Below, piece by piece: positions 26,445 to 35,810 of a stretch of 64,000 nucleotides of DNA. The notes under the pieces were generated by a model. It was not told the origin of the DNA, ran no database searches, and worked only from the letters and a program-made list of their open reading frames with translations. The DNA lies in NCBI GenBank assembly GCA_029243605.1, contig JAQWRT010000010.1, positions 1 through 64,000 of the forward strand. The letters run 5' to 3'. Position 1 is the stretch's first letter, and every line of letters starts with the position of its first letter. The translations under genes were made by a program, and so were the position numbers. Origin of the DNA: Myxococcota bacterium. GTDB taxonomy: Bacteria; Myxococcota_A; UBA9160; UBA4427.

Positions 26445-28262
26445 TCAGAGAATACCCAGCGCTTGCAGTTTCACCTTGGGAACCACGCCTTCGTCCCACT
26501 CCCGAACCGCGTAATACTCAACGAGCATCCGATCCAGTTCGGAGACATGCCCCTTCGACCCGGCGGCTGTAGACGGCTCCTCGGTAAAGCGAGCGGGCAA
26601 CGTATCCGAGCCTCGTCCGAAGCCTGCCAGATTATTGAAATAACGCTCCAGGTTGTAGATACGCTCGCCGGCCAACATCACGTCCTCCGCCTCGAACTCC
26701 TTGCCCATGGCCACCGCGAATTGTCGGGCGTACTCCTCGGCCCCCTCGGCAAACGCGCTGAACTTGCACAAGTCGAGGCTGTCTGAGAATGCATGAAGGT
26801 CCTGGAACGTCTTGACCAGTTCACCCTTGCCCTCCCATGCCAGGGGGTCTGCCTCGCTGGGCACAACGCCGAGCTCTGCCGCGGCGACGTAGGCGCGCAG
26901 GTGGCACGCACCCCGATTACTCGTGGCATAGCCCAGCCCCATGCCCTTAAGCCCCCGAGGATCGTAGGCGGGAACGGCCTGGCCTTTGACCGCCATGGCG
27001 ATTTCCGGATGACCCAGGCTTTCCGCAGCCCGAGTCGGCCCATCGGCCAGGATCGCACCCACCCCCTCACGAGCCGCTACGGCATCGGTGAGCGCCACCA
27101 TTGCCGCCTCGTCTCCCCAGGCAAGTTCTTCGCCCTCATCGACCCAACCCTTCTCGCTCGCCTCCATCCAAACCGAGAAGGCGTTTCCGAGTTCGATGGG
27201 ATCCATGCCTTGGTCATTGCACTGATCGATGACCTTCGCAATGGAGGCTGCATTCGAGTTGTCACAATTCGAGCCAAGACTCCAAGCGGGCTCGTATTCG
27301 ACGCTCTCCATGCGCAGCCCAGCCCAAGGCCCGTCCTTGATCTCGACTTCTTTCTTGCAAGCGACCGGGCAGGCATGGCAAGTGGGATCGTTGACGAGCA
27401 GATTTTGCTCTACCCACTCACCGCTGATGGTCTCCGCCCGCTCACCGAAAGAATTCAGCTGGCTATTGCGTGTTCCGAGTGCACCGATGGTATTCGTCAC
27501 GTTCATCAGCACGTTGGTCCCGTAGACCGAAAGTCCGCCCTTGCGCGGGCTGGTGATATTGGCCTCGTCTCGAATTGTATCGAGGGCTTGGCGGCGGGCC
27601 TCTTTCCAGGCCTTTGAATCGGACACCTCACTTTTTTTCTGACCGGCCCGAATCACGATCGCCTTGAGGTTCTTCGAGCCGGCAACCGCACCAGTCCCAC
27701 CCCTTCCAAATGCGCGATCGTCCTCGTTCACCTGGGCGGCAAAGAGAACTTGGTTCTCCCCGGCCGGCCCGATGGCATTCACCGAGAGGTTTTTCTTCCC
27801 ATAACGTTCCCTGAAGAAAGCCACGGTCGCGTGAACGCCCTGGCCCCAGACTTCTCGAGCGTCCCGGAGAGAGATCTCGCCATCCTCAATAAAAGCGTAA
27901 ACAGGGTTCTCAGCTTGCCCCTCGAAGACGAGTCCATCGAGGCCCGCCCAGCGAAGGCGGCAGGCCGACCACCCGCCCTGGTGACTATCCGTAACCGTTC
28001 CGGTGAGAGGTGATTTCGTCACACACGCCCACCGCCCACTCATACTCGCCTCGGATCCCGTCAGTGGACCGTTCATGAAGCAGAGCCGGTTCTCCGGGCC
28101 GAGCGGGTCGACCTCGGGCCCCGCCTCCAGGGCGTAGCGAACGCCCAACCCGCGACCGCCGATAAATTTTTCCACCCAGTCCTGGGGGGCTGACTCCACT
28201 CGGCAGTTGCCCGTACTCAGGTCGATGTGGGCGATACTCTGGCCAAAATCACTCAGCTTCAT
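26445..28262 (-). CDS. Tungsten/molybdopterin aldehyde ferredoxin oxidoreductase (AOR family)
   Basis: The protein has about 605 residues. It shows the AOR N-terminal domain (KFIGGRGLGVRYALE), FGRGGTGAVAGSKNLKAI for pterin binding, and CHACPVACKKEV (C295, C298, C302), with a later cysteine in DSLDLCKF completing the [4Fe-4S] site. Family members interconvert aldehydes and carboxylic acids using ferredoxin. GGGAG lies 8 nt before the ATG at 28262; the upstream extension to 28295 has no site. It is followed immediately by a MoaD-like carrier. Most studied AORs are from anaerobes, so presence beside an aerobic respiratory locus is notable. Confidence 0.93.
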   Translation of the reverse strand: MKLSDFGQSIAHIDLSTGNCRVESAPQDWVEKFIGGRGLGVRYALEAGPEVDPLGPENRLCFMNGPLTGSEASMSGRWACVTKSPLTGTVTDSHQGGWSACRLRWAGLDGLVFEGQAENPVYAFIEDGEISLRDAREVWGQGVHATVAFFRERYGKKNLSVNAIGPAGENQVLFAAQVNEDDRAFGRGGTGAVAGSKNLKAIVIRAGQKKSEVSDSKAWKEARRQALDTIRDEANITSPRKGGLSVYGTNVLMNVTNTIGALGTRNSQLNSFGERAETISGEWVEQNLLVNDPTCHACPVACKKEVEIKDGPWAGLRMESVEYEPAWSLGSNCDNSNAASIAKVIDQCNDQGMDPIELGNAFSVWMEASEKGWVDEGEELAWGDEAAMVALTDAVAAREGVGAILADGPTRAAESLGHPEIAMAVKGQAVPAYDPRGLKGMGLGYATSNRGACHLRAYVAAAELGVVPSEADPLAWEGKGELVKTFQDLHAFSDSLDLCKFSAFAEGAEEYARQFAVAMGKEFEAEDVMLAGERIYNLERYFNNLAGFGRGSDTLPARFTEEPSTAAGSKGHVSELDRMLVEYYAVREWDEGVVPKVKLQALGIL

Positions 28263-28363
28263 AGTCTCTGCTCCCCGTTTCCGATTGAGCTTCATTTTCG
28301 ATCAAAACATAGCGAGTCCCGCTGGGGCCCCGAGCGGCCATGCGGCCAAGAACCCGGTGAAGG

Positions 28364-29308
28364 TCAGTATTCGATCTGCGACAAACCCGGCTTCAGGGTC
28401 GTCGTCCAAGCGTCAAAAAAAGCTTCTCGATCCGAGAGCAATGAGAAGACGAAGTGGCGTGCCCCGGCTCGGGCGAAGGCCTGCATCTGCTCGAGCCAAT
28501 CCTCGGCGCGACCCAGCAGGCAATACTTTTTGGCTGCATCGCGAAAGGGCCGGTTGTAGATGGTCTGGAGCATGCCCGCGGCTCGGTCGAGGGCATCTTC
28601 GTAAACGTCGTCCATCACGGAAAAAAGAAAGGCCGTGGACTCGAAGGGGACATCCTTGCGCCCCGCCTGCTCGGCGTAGCCCCGGATCGTATTCATATTT
28701 TCCGCGTATTGGTCGGGTGAGCACATATGAGAGATGTAGCCATCGCCCAGGACTCCAGCCCGACGCATACTTGGGTTCTTGCGCCCCCCGACAATGATGG
28801 ACGGTCCCCCTTGCTGGAGAGGGGCGGGCTTGAGGGTGACCGGGCCGAAATCGAAATACTGGCCGCGATGCTCGACGGCCTCCTCGCTCCAGAGTCGGCG
28901 GAGGATTTCGATGCCCTCGTCGGTTCTTCCCCCACGCTCGGCGAGGGGAACTCCGCAGGCTTCGAATTCCGGAGGGAACTCGCCGCCGACGCCCACGCCC
29001 AGGGAAAGCCGCCCGCCCGAGAGAAGATCGAGGGTCGAAGTCATCTTCGCGGTGAGCGTCGGGTTGCGCAGGGGCATGAGGTAAACCCCTGTGCACAGGC
29101 GAACACGTTCGGTGACGCCCGCCACGAAGGCCAGAGTCGTCAGCGACTCGAGAATAGGTATATAGAAGGAGACGTGATCGCCGACCCAGATCGAATCGAG
29201 ACCTACCCCCTCGATCCGGCGGGCCAGATCGAGCACGGCCTCGCCATCCTCGCCCCCGAGGACCGTGCCGCACGAAAGTGACTCATCGAGCAAAAGTGCG
29301 TCTGCCAC
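28364..29308 (-). CDS. LLM-class flavin-dependent oxidoreductase (F420/FMN luciferase-like)
   Basis: This bacterial-luciferase-fold protein of about 314 residues has GVGLDSIWVGDHVSF, RLCTGVYLMPLRNP, TLDLLSGGRLSLGVGVGGEF and RRAGVLGDGYISHMCSPDQY, all typical of the LLM family. It is a flavin- or F420-dependent oxidoreductase or monooxygenase; the cofactor cannot be told from the sequence. The GTG at 29306-29308 has GGAGG 5 nt upstream; another GTG at 29341 extends it by 11 codons. Confidence 0.85.
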   Translation of the reverse strand: MADALLLDESLSCGTVLGGEDGEAVLDLARRIEGVGLDSIWVGDHVSFYIPILESLTTLAFVAGVTERVRLCTGVYLMPLRNPTLTAKMTSTLDLLSGGRLSLGVGVGGEFPPEFEACGVPLAERGGRTDEGIEILRRLWSEEAVEHRGQYFDFGPVTLKPAPLQQGGPSIIVGGRKNPSMRRAGVLGDGYISHMCSPDQYAENMNTIRGYAEQAGRKDVPFESTAFLFSVMDDVYEDALDRAAGMLQTIYNRPFRDAAKKYCLLGRAEDWLEQMQAFARAGARHFVFSLLSDREAFFDAWTTTLKPGLSQIEY

Positions 29309-29436
29309 GCGGCCCTCCAATCTGTTGGGAATCCCTGCCACGGTGCTTCAATCGAGGCTATCACGCGGTGGGAGAATCCGCCCGGCCCCTCCAGCCCCTG
29401 CTTGCGCCGGCCCGCCCCAGCTTCTATAACGCTGTG

Positions 29437-30465
29437 ATGACTGAAATCATGAATGCGCAGTGGCGCCTCCGGTCTCGGCCGGTAGGCATGGTCAAAGAAT
29501 CGGATTTCGAGCTCGTGGAAGAGCCCCTGGCCGAGCCGGGCGAAGGCGAGTTGGTGGTTCGCAATTGTTTCATCGCCTTCGAGCCCGCCATGCGAGGGTG
29601 GCTGAACGACGTTCGAAGCTATGTCCCCCCGGTGGGAATCGGTGAAACCATGCGAGCCGCGACGGTGGGGGAGGTGATTGCGTCCAATAACTCCGACTAC
29701 CCGGTGGGAACCATGGTTTCAGGAATGCTCGGCTGGCAGAAATATGCGATCACAAACGGTCAGGCTGGCCCCATGGGCGGCCTGACCAAGGTACCCGAAG
29801 GCGTTGCACCGGAATTGATGCTGAGCGCCTTGGGCGCGACGGGTCTCACCGCCTATTTCGGGATGGTTCCGGTGGGCGAAATTCGTGAAGGCGACACCGT
29901 CCTCGTCTCGGGTGCCGCCGGGGCGACCGGGAGCGTGGCGGCCCAGATCGCGCGACTCAAGGGAGCCGCCAAAGTCGTGGGGATCGCCGGTGGGCCGGCG
30001 AAATGCAAATGGCTCGTGGAGGAGGCCGGGCTCGATGCAGCCATCGACTACAAGTCGGAAGATATTTCGAAGCGTATAAGGCAGGAGTTCCCCAATGGGG
30101 TGAGCCTCTTCTACGACAACGTCGGGGGTGAAATCCTCGACAAGGCGCTTCTTGAGATGACCGATTTCGGCCGTGTGGTGCTTTGCGGAGGAATTTCAGC
30201 GTACAACGAGGAAGAACTGCCGCCTGGCCCCTCGAACTACATGCAGATCGTGATTCGGCGCCTGACCGTCAAGGGCTTCATTTTGATCGATCACATCGCT
30301 CAGGCCGGCGAAGCCATTGGCTCTATTCTCGGTTGGATCAACTCCGGCGAGTTGATTCACGCCGAAGATATCCAGGAGGGTTTCGAGAATACGCCAAAGA
30401 CCTTCTTCCGGCTCTTCGAAGGGCAGAACCTCGGGAAGCAACTGCTCAAGATCTCTGACCCCTAG
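29437..30465 (+). CDS. NADP-dependent MDR-family oxidoreductase (leukotriene B4 dehydrogenase / curcumin reductase-like)
   Basis: This zinc-free medium-chain reductase of about 342 residues has the NADP Rossmann motif DTVLVSGAAGATGSVAAQIA, AKVVGIAGGPAKC, and VSLFYDNVGGEILDKALLEM. This pattern is typical of the prostaglandin-reductase/YncB group that reduces alpha,beta-unsaturated carbonyls. The structural and catalytic zinc cysteines of alcohol dehydrogenases are absent. The ATG 29437 is chosen over an upstream in-frame start at 29278. Its 3' end overlaps a convergent MFS gene by 20 nt. Confidence 0.88.
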   Translation: MTEIMNAQWRLRSRPVGMVKESDFELVEEPLAEPGEGELVVRNCFIAFEPAMRGWLNDVRSYVPPVGIGETMRAATVGEVIASNNSDYPVGTMVSGMLGWQKYAITNGQAGPMGGLTKVPEGVAPELMLSALGATGLTAYFGMVPVGEIREGDTVLVSGAAGATGSVAAQIARLKGAAKVVGIAGGPAKCKWLVEEAGLDAAIDYKSEDISKRIRQEFPNGVSLFYDNVGGEILDKALLEMTDFGRVVLCGGISAYNEEELPPGPSNYMQIVIRRLTVKGFILIDHIAQAGEAIGSILGWINSGELIHAEDIQEGFENTPKTFFRLFEGQNLGKQLLKISDP

Positions 30466-31669
30466 ACCCCCGAATCGCACCCTCGCGAACCAGTTGAATC
30501 CAGAAATAGACCGTAAACACGACGACAACCAAACCCATGATCACAAAGGTCATGCGCTCTCCTATAGCGTCGGCCAGCACCCCGTAGGGCAGCGCCATTA
30601 TGCCAAAGCCCGCGAAGGCCAGGAGGGCCAGAGACATGACCCGGCCGATAAAATTTGGCTCGGTTTCCCGGGCGATCACGGCGGCATTCAGCGATTGGAA
30701 TCCACCACTGCCGAGGCCCACGCCGACCATCCCCGCGAGTGCCCAGCCGTAGCTCGGCGCCCAGGCCACGGCAATCAGGCTCACGCCGAAGAGCCCGGCC
30801 ATCGCTGCATAGATAATATGCGCCTCGGGAGAGTCACCAAAGCGGACGACCCAGACACTGGCGGCGAGTGCCCCCACGGCTGCGGCCAGAAAGAATTCGC
30901 TCACCTCCGCCGCGCTTAAGCTGAAGACGTTTTCAGCCAACCCGGGCAAAATCGAAACGTGAGGGAAGCCCGAAAAAATGACCAGAGCAAAAAATAAGAC
31001 TAGGAGACGTAGGCGGCGGTGACCCCATACATATCCAAAACCCTCGACGACGTCAGAGTAGAACGGACGGTCCAGGGCATCGCTACGGACTTTGGAGCGG
31101 GGCAATAGAAGGAGCGAAAGCGCCGACGTCGAGTAGAAGAGTGCCATCACGAGGTAGGCGCCCACGGGCCCGGATGCCTCCCAAGCCAGGAGAAAACCCG
31201 CAATGGCTGGGCCGAAAACTCGCGATCCCGTATTCGCCACGGTATTGATGGCCATGGCATTGCCCCGGTTTTCCACGGGCACGAGATCGATGACCAGGCC
31301 CTGCCGAGCTGGGCCCAAAAAGGCCAGGGTCACCCCAATCAAGAACGCCCCCAAAGCGAGCAGGGGAATCGTAATGGCCTCTGTATAAACCAGCCCGGCG
31401 AGAGCGAGAAAAACAACGGAAGCCGTCACCTGGCCGAAGGCAACCACCCGACGCTTGGGCCAGCGGTCGGCAAAAGCACCCCCAATCGGGCCAAGAGCCG
31501 CCATCCCGATCCCTTGGGCGAAGACCACCATCCCCACTGCGCTGTTGTTACCAGCGATCTGGAAGGCCACCACGCTCTGGACAATCATCGCCATGAAAAA
31601 GGCGACAAAGGAAAAGAGGGTTCCCAGCCAGAGAACCCGAAAATCCCGAATGTTAAGCGCTGAGAACAT
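30446..31669 (-). CDS. MFS transporter, EntS-like (MFS_3)
   Basis: The protein is about 407 residues, predicted with 12 transmembrane segments, starting MFSALNIRDFRVLWLGTLFS. It has the loop motif GGAFADRWPKRRVVA between TM2 and TM3 and a repeat in the second half. The family exports siderophores, drugs or metabolites. The longer frame to 31744 begins with an Arg-rich non-membrane stretch that I consider non-coding; the start is not backed by a strong ribosome-binding site. Confidence 0.85.
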   Translation of the reverse strand: MFSALNIRDFRVLWLGTLFSFVAFFMAMIVQSVVAFQIAGNNSAVGMVVFAQGIGMAALGPIGGAFADRWPKRRVVAFGQVTASVVFLALAGLVYTEAITIPLLALGAFLIGVTLAFLGPARQGLVIDLVPVENRGNAMAINTVANTGSRVFGPAIAGFLLAWEASGPVGAYLVMALFYSTSALSLLLLPRSKVRSDALDRPFYSDVVEGFGYVWGHRRLRLLVLFFALVIFSGFPHVSILPGLAENVFSLSAAEVSEFFLAAAVGALAASVWVVRFGDSPEAHIIYAAMAGLFGVSLIAVAWAPSYGWALAGMVGVGLGSGGFQSLNAAVIARETEPNFIGRVMSLALLAFAGFGIMALPYGVLADAIGERMTFVIMGLVVVVFTVYFWIQLVREGAIRGSRGQRS

Positions 31670-31854
31670 CGAACAAGGCTTTCTCGCGGGTTGGGGTCGG
31701 CGAGACAATAACCGACCTCGGCCACGCTCGTGGGTTAGACTCAACCAAGAACAGACGCCTAAGTCGACTCGCTGGGAGGCCGAGCCTTAAAGAGCGGCCG
31801 AATCGCGAACCCACTATCTCAAGAAGAGACCCTATAAAACGGAGGAGAAGAAGG

Positions 31855-32766
31855 ATGAAGATCGGACTCATCAGCACCGCCGGCGAAAGCCCGGAAGCAG
31901 GACTCGCCGACGCAGTCGCAGAATTAAAGCAGATCGACAGTGAAAATTTCCCATTTATCTCAATGCCTAATATTTTTGGTCTGGATGCCATCACGACCAT
32001 CGCGTTGGCCGGCCGAGAAACCCGCCAACTCGAGATGGCGACAGGGGTTGTACCGACGCCTCCGCGGCACCCCGCCGCCCTGGCCCAACAAGCATTGACG
32101 ACCCAAGAGGCGTGCGGCGGTCGTTTCACCCTGGGGATCGGACTCTCTCACAAACTTGTCATCGAAGACATGTTCGGCCTCTCTTACGCGAAGCCGGCCA
32201 GCCAGATGCGCGAATACCTCGAGGTCCTAATGCCCCTGCTCGAAGGGAAACCCGCCTCCCACCAGGGAGAGCACTACCGGGTCAACGCCGGATTGCAGGT
32301 TCCTGCCGGCGTACCGGTCCCGGTCTTGGTCGCCGCCCTGGGTCCCCGGATGCTCGAGGTTGCGGGCCAACTCGCCCACGGAACATCGACCTGGATGACC
32401 GGACTCACCACTCTGGCCAACCACATCGTGCCGACCATCAACGCAGCCGCCAATGGCGCGGGGAGATCTCAGCCCCGGGTACTGGCCTCGATCCCCGTGG
32501 TACTGACGACGGACGAAGAGTCGGCGCGCGAAAAATGCAATAAGGCCTTCGCCATCTACCCCACCCTGCCTTCCTATAAGGCCATGCTCGACCGGGAGGG
32601 CGTGGGGCAACCGGCTGAAATTGCGCTGATCGGCGACGAGACCGTTATCCGTGAGGGCATCGACCGATTTCGCGATGCCGGGGTGACCGACTTTGCCGCC
32701 AGCATCTTCCCCGCTGGCCCGGGCAGCACCGAGCGAACCCGAGAGTTCCTGCGAAGCCTGCTCTAA
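31855..32766 (+). CDS. LLM-class oxidoreductase, F420-dependent-like
   Basis: This 303-residue luciferase-fold protein has RQLEMATGVVPTPPRHPAAL, GGRFTLGIGLSHKLVIED, VPVPVLVAALGPRMLEVAG and a C-terminal RDAGVTDFAASIFPAGPG. It resembles the subgroup of F420-dependent LLM enzymes common in actinobacteria. GGAGGAGAAGAAGG directly precedes the ATG. It is a single-gene unit ending in a clear terminator; the substrate is unknown. Confidence 0.86.
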   Translation: MKIGLISTAGESPEAGLADAVAELKQIDSENFPFISMPNIFGLDAITTIALAGRETRQLEMATGVVPTPPRHPAALAQQALTTQEACGGRFTLGIGLSHKLVIEDMFGLSYAKPASQMREYLEVLMPLLEGKPASHQGEHYRVNAGLQVPAGVPVPVLVAALGPRMLEVAGQLAHGTSTWMTGLTTLANHIVPTINAAANGAGRSQPRVLASIPVVLTTDEESAREKCNKAFAIYPTLPSYKAMLDREGVGQPAEIALIGDETVIREGIDRFRDAGVTDFAASIFPAGPGSTERTREFLRSLL

Positions 32767-32771
32767 TACTC

Positions 32772-32819
32772 AATCGGCGAGTCCCTTATCGGGGCTCGCC
32801 GATTGTCGCGGTCCTTTTT
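32772..32819 (+). terminator. Rho-independent terminator after the LLM gene
   Basis: A perfect 10-bp stem (AATCGGCGAG at 32772-32781 with CTCGCCGATT at 32795-32804), a 13-nt loop, and a T-run at 32814-32818. It lies 6 nt after the upstream stop codon. Confidence 0.82.
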
Positions 32820-32850
32820 CTCGGCCCTCGATACGCCAACGCCTCTTTCC

Positions 32851-32886
32851 TGGCGCTCTTTGGCGCTCTTTTGCGCTCTTTTGCGC
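32851..32886. repeat. Tandem 10-bp repeat (TGGCGCTCTT)
   Basis: TGGCGCTCTT at 32851 and 32861, then TTGCGCTCTT at 32871 and TTGCGC at 32881: three and a half copies in direct tandem between the terminator and the convergent amidohydrolase stop. It is probably a slippage product. Confidence 0.7.
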
Positions 32887-32891
32887 GGTGA

Positions 32892-34625
32892 CTAATCCGA
32901 GCGGGTCTCGGACTCGGGCGCCTTCTGGGGGCCGCGGATCAACCGCCCGGGCATCGCACCCGTGGCGTTTCCGCTCTCAAAAATCACCTCGCCGCTACAG
33001 ATCGTGTAGTCGTAGCCGTCTGCCCCTTGCAGGAGCCTCCCGGCGCCGGTGGGCAGATCCCGCACCATCTCGGGCATGTGAATCTGCAGAGCCTCGAAGT
33101 CGATCACATTGATATCGGCCTTCATGCCCGGGGCAAGAACTCCGCGATCGTTCAACTCGTAGAGGGCAGCGGTCTCCCGGGACTGGGCGGAAACCAATTT
33201 TTCGACGGGAATCCGAGCCCCCCTCTCGCGATCGCGACCCCAATGGGTCAGCAAATAGGTGGGAATGCTCGCGTCGCAAATCGTCGCACAATGAGCCCCG
33301 CCGTCTGAAAGCCCGAAAACCGATTGCGGATGCATCATCATCTCTCGCATATCCTCAAAATCGCCCTCGGCATAACCCAGGATCGGGAAATAAAGGAGTT
33401 CGCGTCCATCTTGCTGGAGCATCATGTCATACGCGACTTCCGCGGGACGACGCCCCTCCCGCTTCGCGATGGCGGCGACGCTCTTCTCGGGACCGGGCTC
33501 GTAATCCGGCGGCGTGCCCAGGGGGAAGAGTTTGTGAAACGCCTCGGTCATCAAACGCACCATGGGGCTCGCCACCGACTCGGTATCATCGATAATCGCG
33601 GCACGCACTTCGGGCTCTCGCATCCGCGCAACCCGCTCGTCCAAGGGCAAGTCGGCAATTTCCCGATAGGCCCGCTTCACGATAAAGGGATGGATGGTCG
33701 ACTCAAAACCCATCAGGATGCCCGCGGGCCGAGCCGCCACTTGCGGCGTCACTCTCCCACCGTCAGCGGCCGATGCCTCGCAGGCAGCCAGTAGGCGCTT
33801 CCACTGTTTGGGATCATGGTCTCCCTGAAGGCAGGCAAAAGTCACGGGTCTGCCCGTTTCCTTCGAGATCGTATGCATCCAGGCGATTTCTGCGTTCTCA
33901 TCGGTGAGGTCGCTAGCACACTCGAAGACCCCCGACCCCGCTTCACCCAGGGCGTGTCCAATGCCGATCAACTCATCGGCACTCGCGAAGGTCCCGGGTA
34001 CGGGCTCACCGTCCTTGGCCCGGTGCAGGAAGGTCCGCGAGGTGGAAAAACCAAGCGCCCCCGCCTCGATCGCTTCCTTCACGATCGTCGCCATCTGCTC
34101 GATATCTTCCTCGCTGGCCTTCTCGTTGCGGGCTCCCCGTTCATCCATCACATACGCGCGCACGGCACCGTGGGGGACCTGGGCTCCAATATCGATGGAG
34201 CGCGGGATCTTCTCAAGCGCATCGAGATACTCGGGGAAGGTTTCCCATTGCCACTGCATTCCCTCTGCCAGAGCTGAACCCGGGATATCTTCGACGCCTT
34301 CCATCAACTGAATCAACCAATCGTGGCGTTCGGGCTGTGCGGGGGCGAAACCCACGCCGCAATTTCCCATGACAACACTCGTCACTCCATGCCAGCTCGA
34401 GGGCGTCACGTGGGGATCCCAAGTGGCCTGCCCATCGTAGTGGGTATGAATATCGACCCAACCCGGGGTCACCAATTTCCCGCTGGCATCGATTTCCCGC
34501 TCGCCGGGTCCCAGGTTTTCGCCCACAGCGACGATACGGTCACCCCGAACCGCAACATCCGCCACACGACTCGGCTCACCCGTCCCATCGACTACCTTGC
34601 CATTGCGTATTACGAGGTCATACAT
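32892..34625 (-). CDS. N-acyl-D-amino-acid deacylase-like amidohydrolase
   Basis: This amidohydrolase-superfamily protein has about 577 residues. It begins MYDLVIRNGKVVDGTGEPSR and has TPGWVDIHTHYDGQATWDP (HxH), GNCGVGFAP, DGGAHCATICD and SRETAALYELNDRGVLAPGM. This order is that of the D-aminoacylase/amidohydrolase_3 group, which hydrolyses N-acyl-D-amino acids. There is no signal peptide, so it should be cytoplasmic. GAGAG lies before the ATG at 34625; a 14-codon extension to 34667 looks non-coding. The substrate is not determined. Confidence 0.9.
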   Translation of the reverse strand: MYDLVIRNGKVVDGTGEPSRVADVAVRGDRIVAVGENLGPGEREIDASGKLVTPGWVDIHTHYDGQATWDPHVTPSSWHGVTSVVMGNCGVGFAPAQPERHDWLIQLMEGVEDIPGSALAEGMQWQWETFPEYLDALEKIPRSIDIGAQVPHGAVRAYVMDERGARNEKASEEDIEQMATIVKEAIEAGALGFSTSRTFLHRAKDGEPVPGTFASADELIGIGHALGEAGSGVFECASDLTDENAEIAWMHTISKETGRPVTFACLQGDHDPKQWKRLLAACEASAADGGRVTPQVAARPAGILMGFESTIHPFIVKRAYREIADLPLDERVARMREPEVRAAIIDDTESVASPMVRLMTEAFHKLFPLGTPPDYEPGPEKSVAAIAKREGRRPAEVAYDMMLQQDGRELLYFPILGYAEGDFEDMREMMMHPQSVFGLSDGGAHCATICDASIPTYLLTHWGRDRERGARIPVEKLVSAQSRETAALYELNDRGVLAPGMKADINVIDFEALQIHMPEMVRDLPTGAGRLLQGADGYDYTICSGEVIFESGNATGAMPGRLIRGPQKAPESETRSD

Positions 34626-34785
34626 CTGAATTTTCTCTCTTTCTCTATCCCTGGCGCGTCCGAGCACAGAGCCCGGAGGCGCGGAAATCAGCGGCGTTCA
34701 TAAGTTTCGAATTCTAGCAGAGCCCGAAACTCGCGTTCCTGCTCAAAACCCCGGGAACCCCCAGCCGAGAGCTTGTCTCGCCGGA

Positions 34786-35409
34786 ATGATCGGGCATTCT
34801 TCCCCCGTGGCCGACCTTCATTTTTATGTTGACGTAGATGACGTGCTCGCCGAAACCACCCGAGCCCTGGCCCGACTCGCCCAGGAGCGCTTCGGTAAGC
34901 GAGTCCGCTTCTCGGAGATGAACGTATTCGATCTCTCGGTCTCCCTTGGCCTGGGCGAGGAAGAGTTTCCAGAGTTCATGGCGGCGGCCCACGAGAGAGA
35001 GTTCCTACTCGGGCTCGCGCCGGTCAGCGGCGGCGCGCGAACCCTCGTGCGCTGGCGGGAAGCGGGTGCGAAGATCAGTGTGGTCACGGGCAGGCCTCCG
35101 GATAGCCGTCCGGCCACCCTCGCCTGGCTCGAGCGCCAAGGGATCCCCTTCGACAGGCTCGATTTCGTCGACAAGTACGCCCGCTACAGCGACCCTAAAA
35201 TGACGACTCCCCAGCAGTTACTTGATCAGGGCTACCACACGATCATCGAAGACGCCGACGCCACAGCCCTCTACTGGGCTCAGAACACCGACGCTCGGGT
35301 CCTCCTCTACGATCGGCCTTGGAACCAGGCCTCCGAAGCCGAAGCGCACGGAGCCATTAGGGTTCATGATTGGGCCGAGATTTGTGAATTCGCGGATCCC
35401 CCGAGCTGA
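34786..35409 (+). CDS. HAD-like hydrolase, 5'-nucleotidase (NT5C)-like
   Basis: The protein is 207 residues with motif I FYVDVDDVLAETT (DxD), motif II SVVTGRP (Thr), a conserved lysine in DPKMTT, and motif III TIIEDADATA. This is the complete haloacid-dehalogenase set, and the arrangement resembles deoxyribonucleotidase-like or YqfW-type phosphatases. A GTG at 34807 just before the ADLHFYVD segment is an alternative start. It probably dephosphorylates a small metabolite; the substrate is unknown. Confidence 0.78.
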   Translation: MIGHSSPVADLHFYVDVDDVLAETTRALARLAQERFGKRVRFSEMNVFDLSVSLGLGEEEFPEFMAAAHEREFLLGLAPVSGGARTLVRWREAGAKISVVTGRPPDSRPATLAWLERQGIPFDRLDFVDKYARYSDPKMTTPQQLLDQGYHTIIEDADATALYWAQNTDARVLLYDRPWNQASEAEAHGAIRVHDWAEICEFADPPS

Positions 35410-35456
35410 AACCCTAGGGCCCTGCCGCCGAGCGCCCTGCGTGTTAGTCTCGGCTC

Positions 35457-35783
35457 ATGGATCATCCCGAAGCCATCCGACCCGAAGAACACGCCGTCTA
35501 TGCCTCGGAAAAAATGGGCAAGAGCACGCTCTTCTCTTCCGAGCGAATCCTCGTCGGTCTCAATGCCTTCGAACCCGGCCAGGAGCACAAGCTCCATTCC
35601 CACGAAGGCATGGACAAGGTCTACCATGTCCTCGAAGGAAAGGGCGACTTCGTCCTTGAGGACCGGACCGTCCCCATGGAAGCGGGGGTCATGCTCATCG
35701 CACCCGAGGGCGTCCCGCACGGGATTCAAAATACCGGCGACGAGAGACTGCTCGTCCTCGCGATTCTCGCGCCAGGGCCCTAG
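35457..35783 (+). CDS. Small cupin-domain protein
   Basis: The 108-residue single cupin has motif 1 HKLHSHEGMDKVYHVLEGKG (H-x-H with a Lys/Glu region) and motif 2 APEGVPHGIQN. A metal site with three histidines is likely. Cupins of this length are dioxygenases, isomerases or binding proteins; the function is not known. It lies 47 nt after the HAD gene in the same direction. Confidence 0.85.
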   Translation: MDHPEAIRPEEHAVYASEKMGKSTLFSSERILVGLNAFEPGQEHKLHSHEGMDKVYHVLEGKGDFVLEDRTVPMEAGVMLIAPEGVPHGIQNTGDERLLVLAILAPGP

Positions 35784-35810
35784 GGCTCCGGGCGACGCGA
35801 ACGCCAGCGC

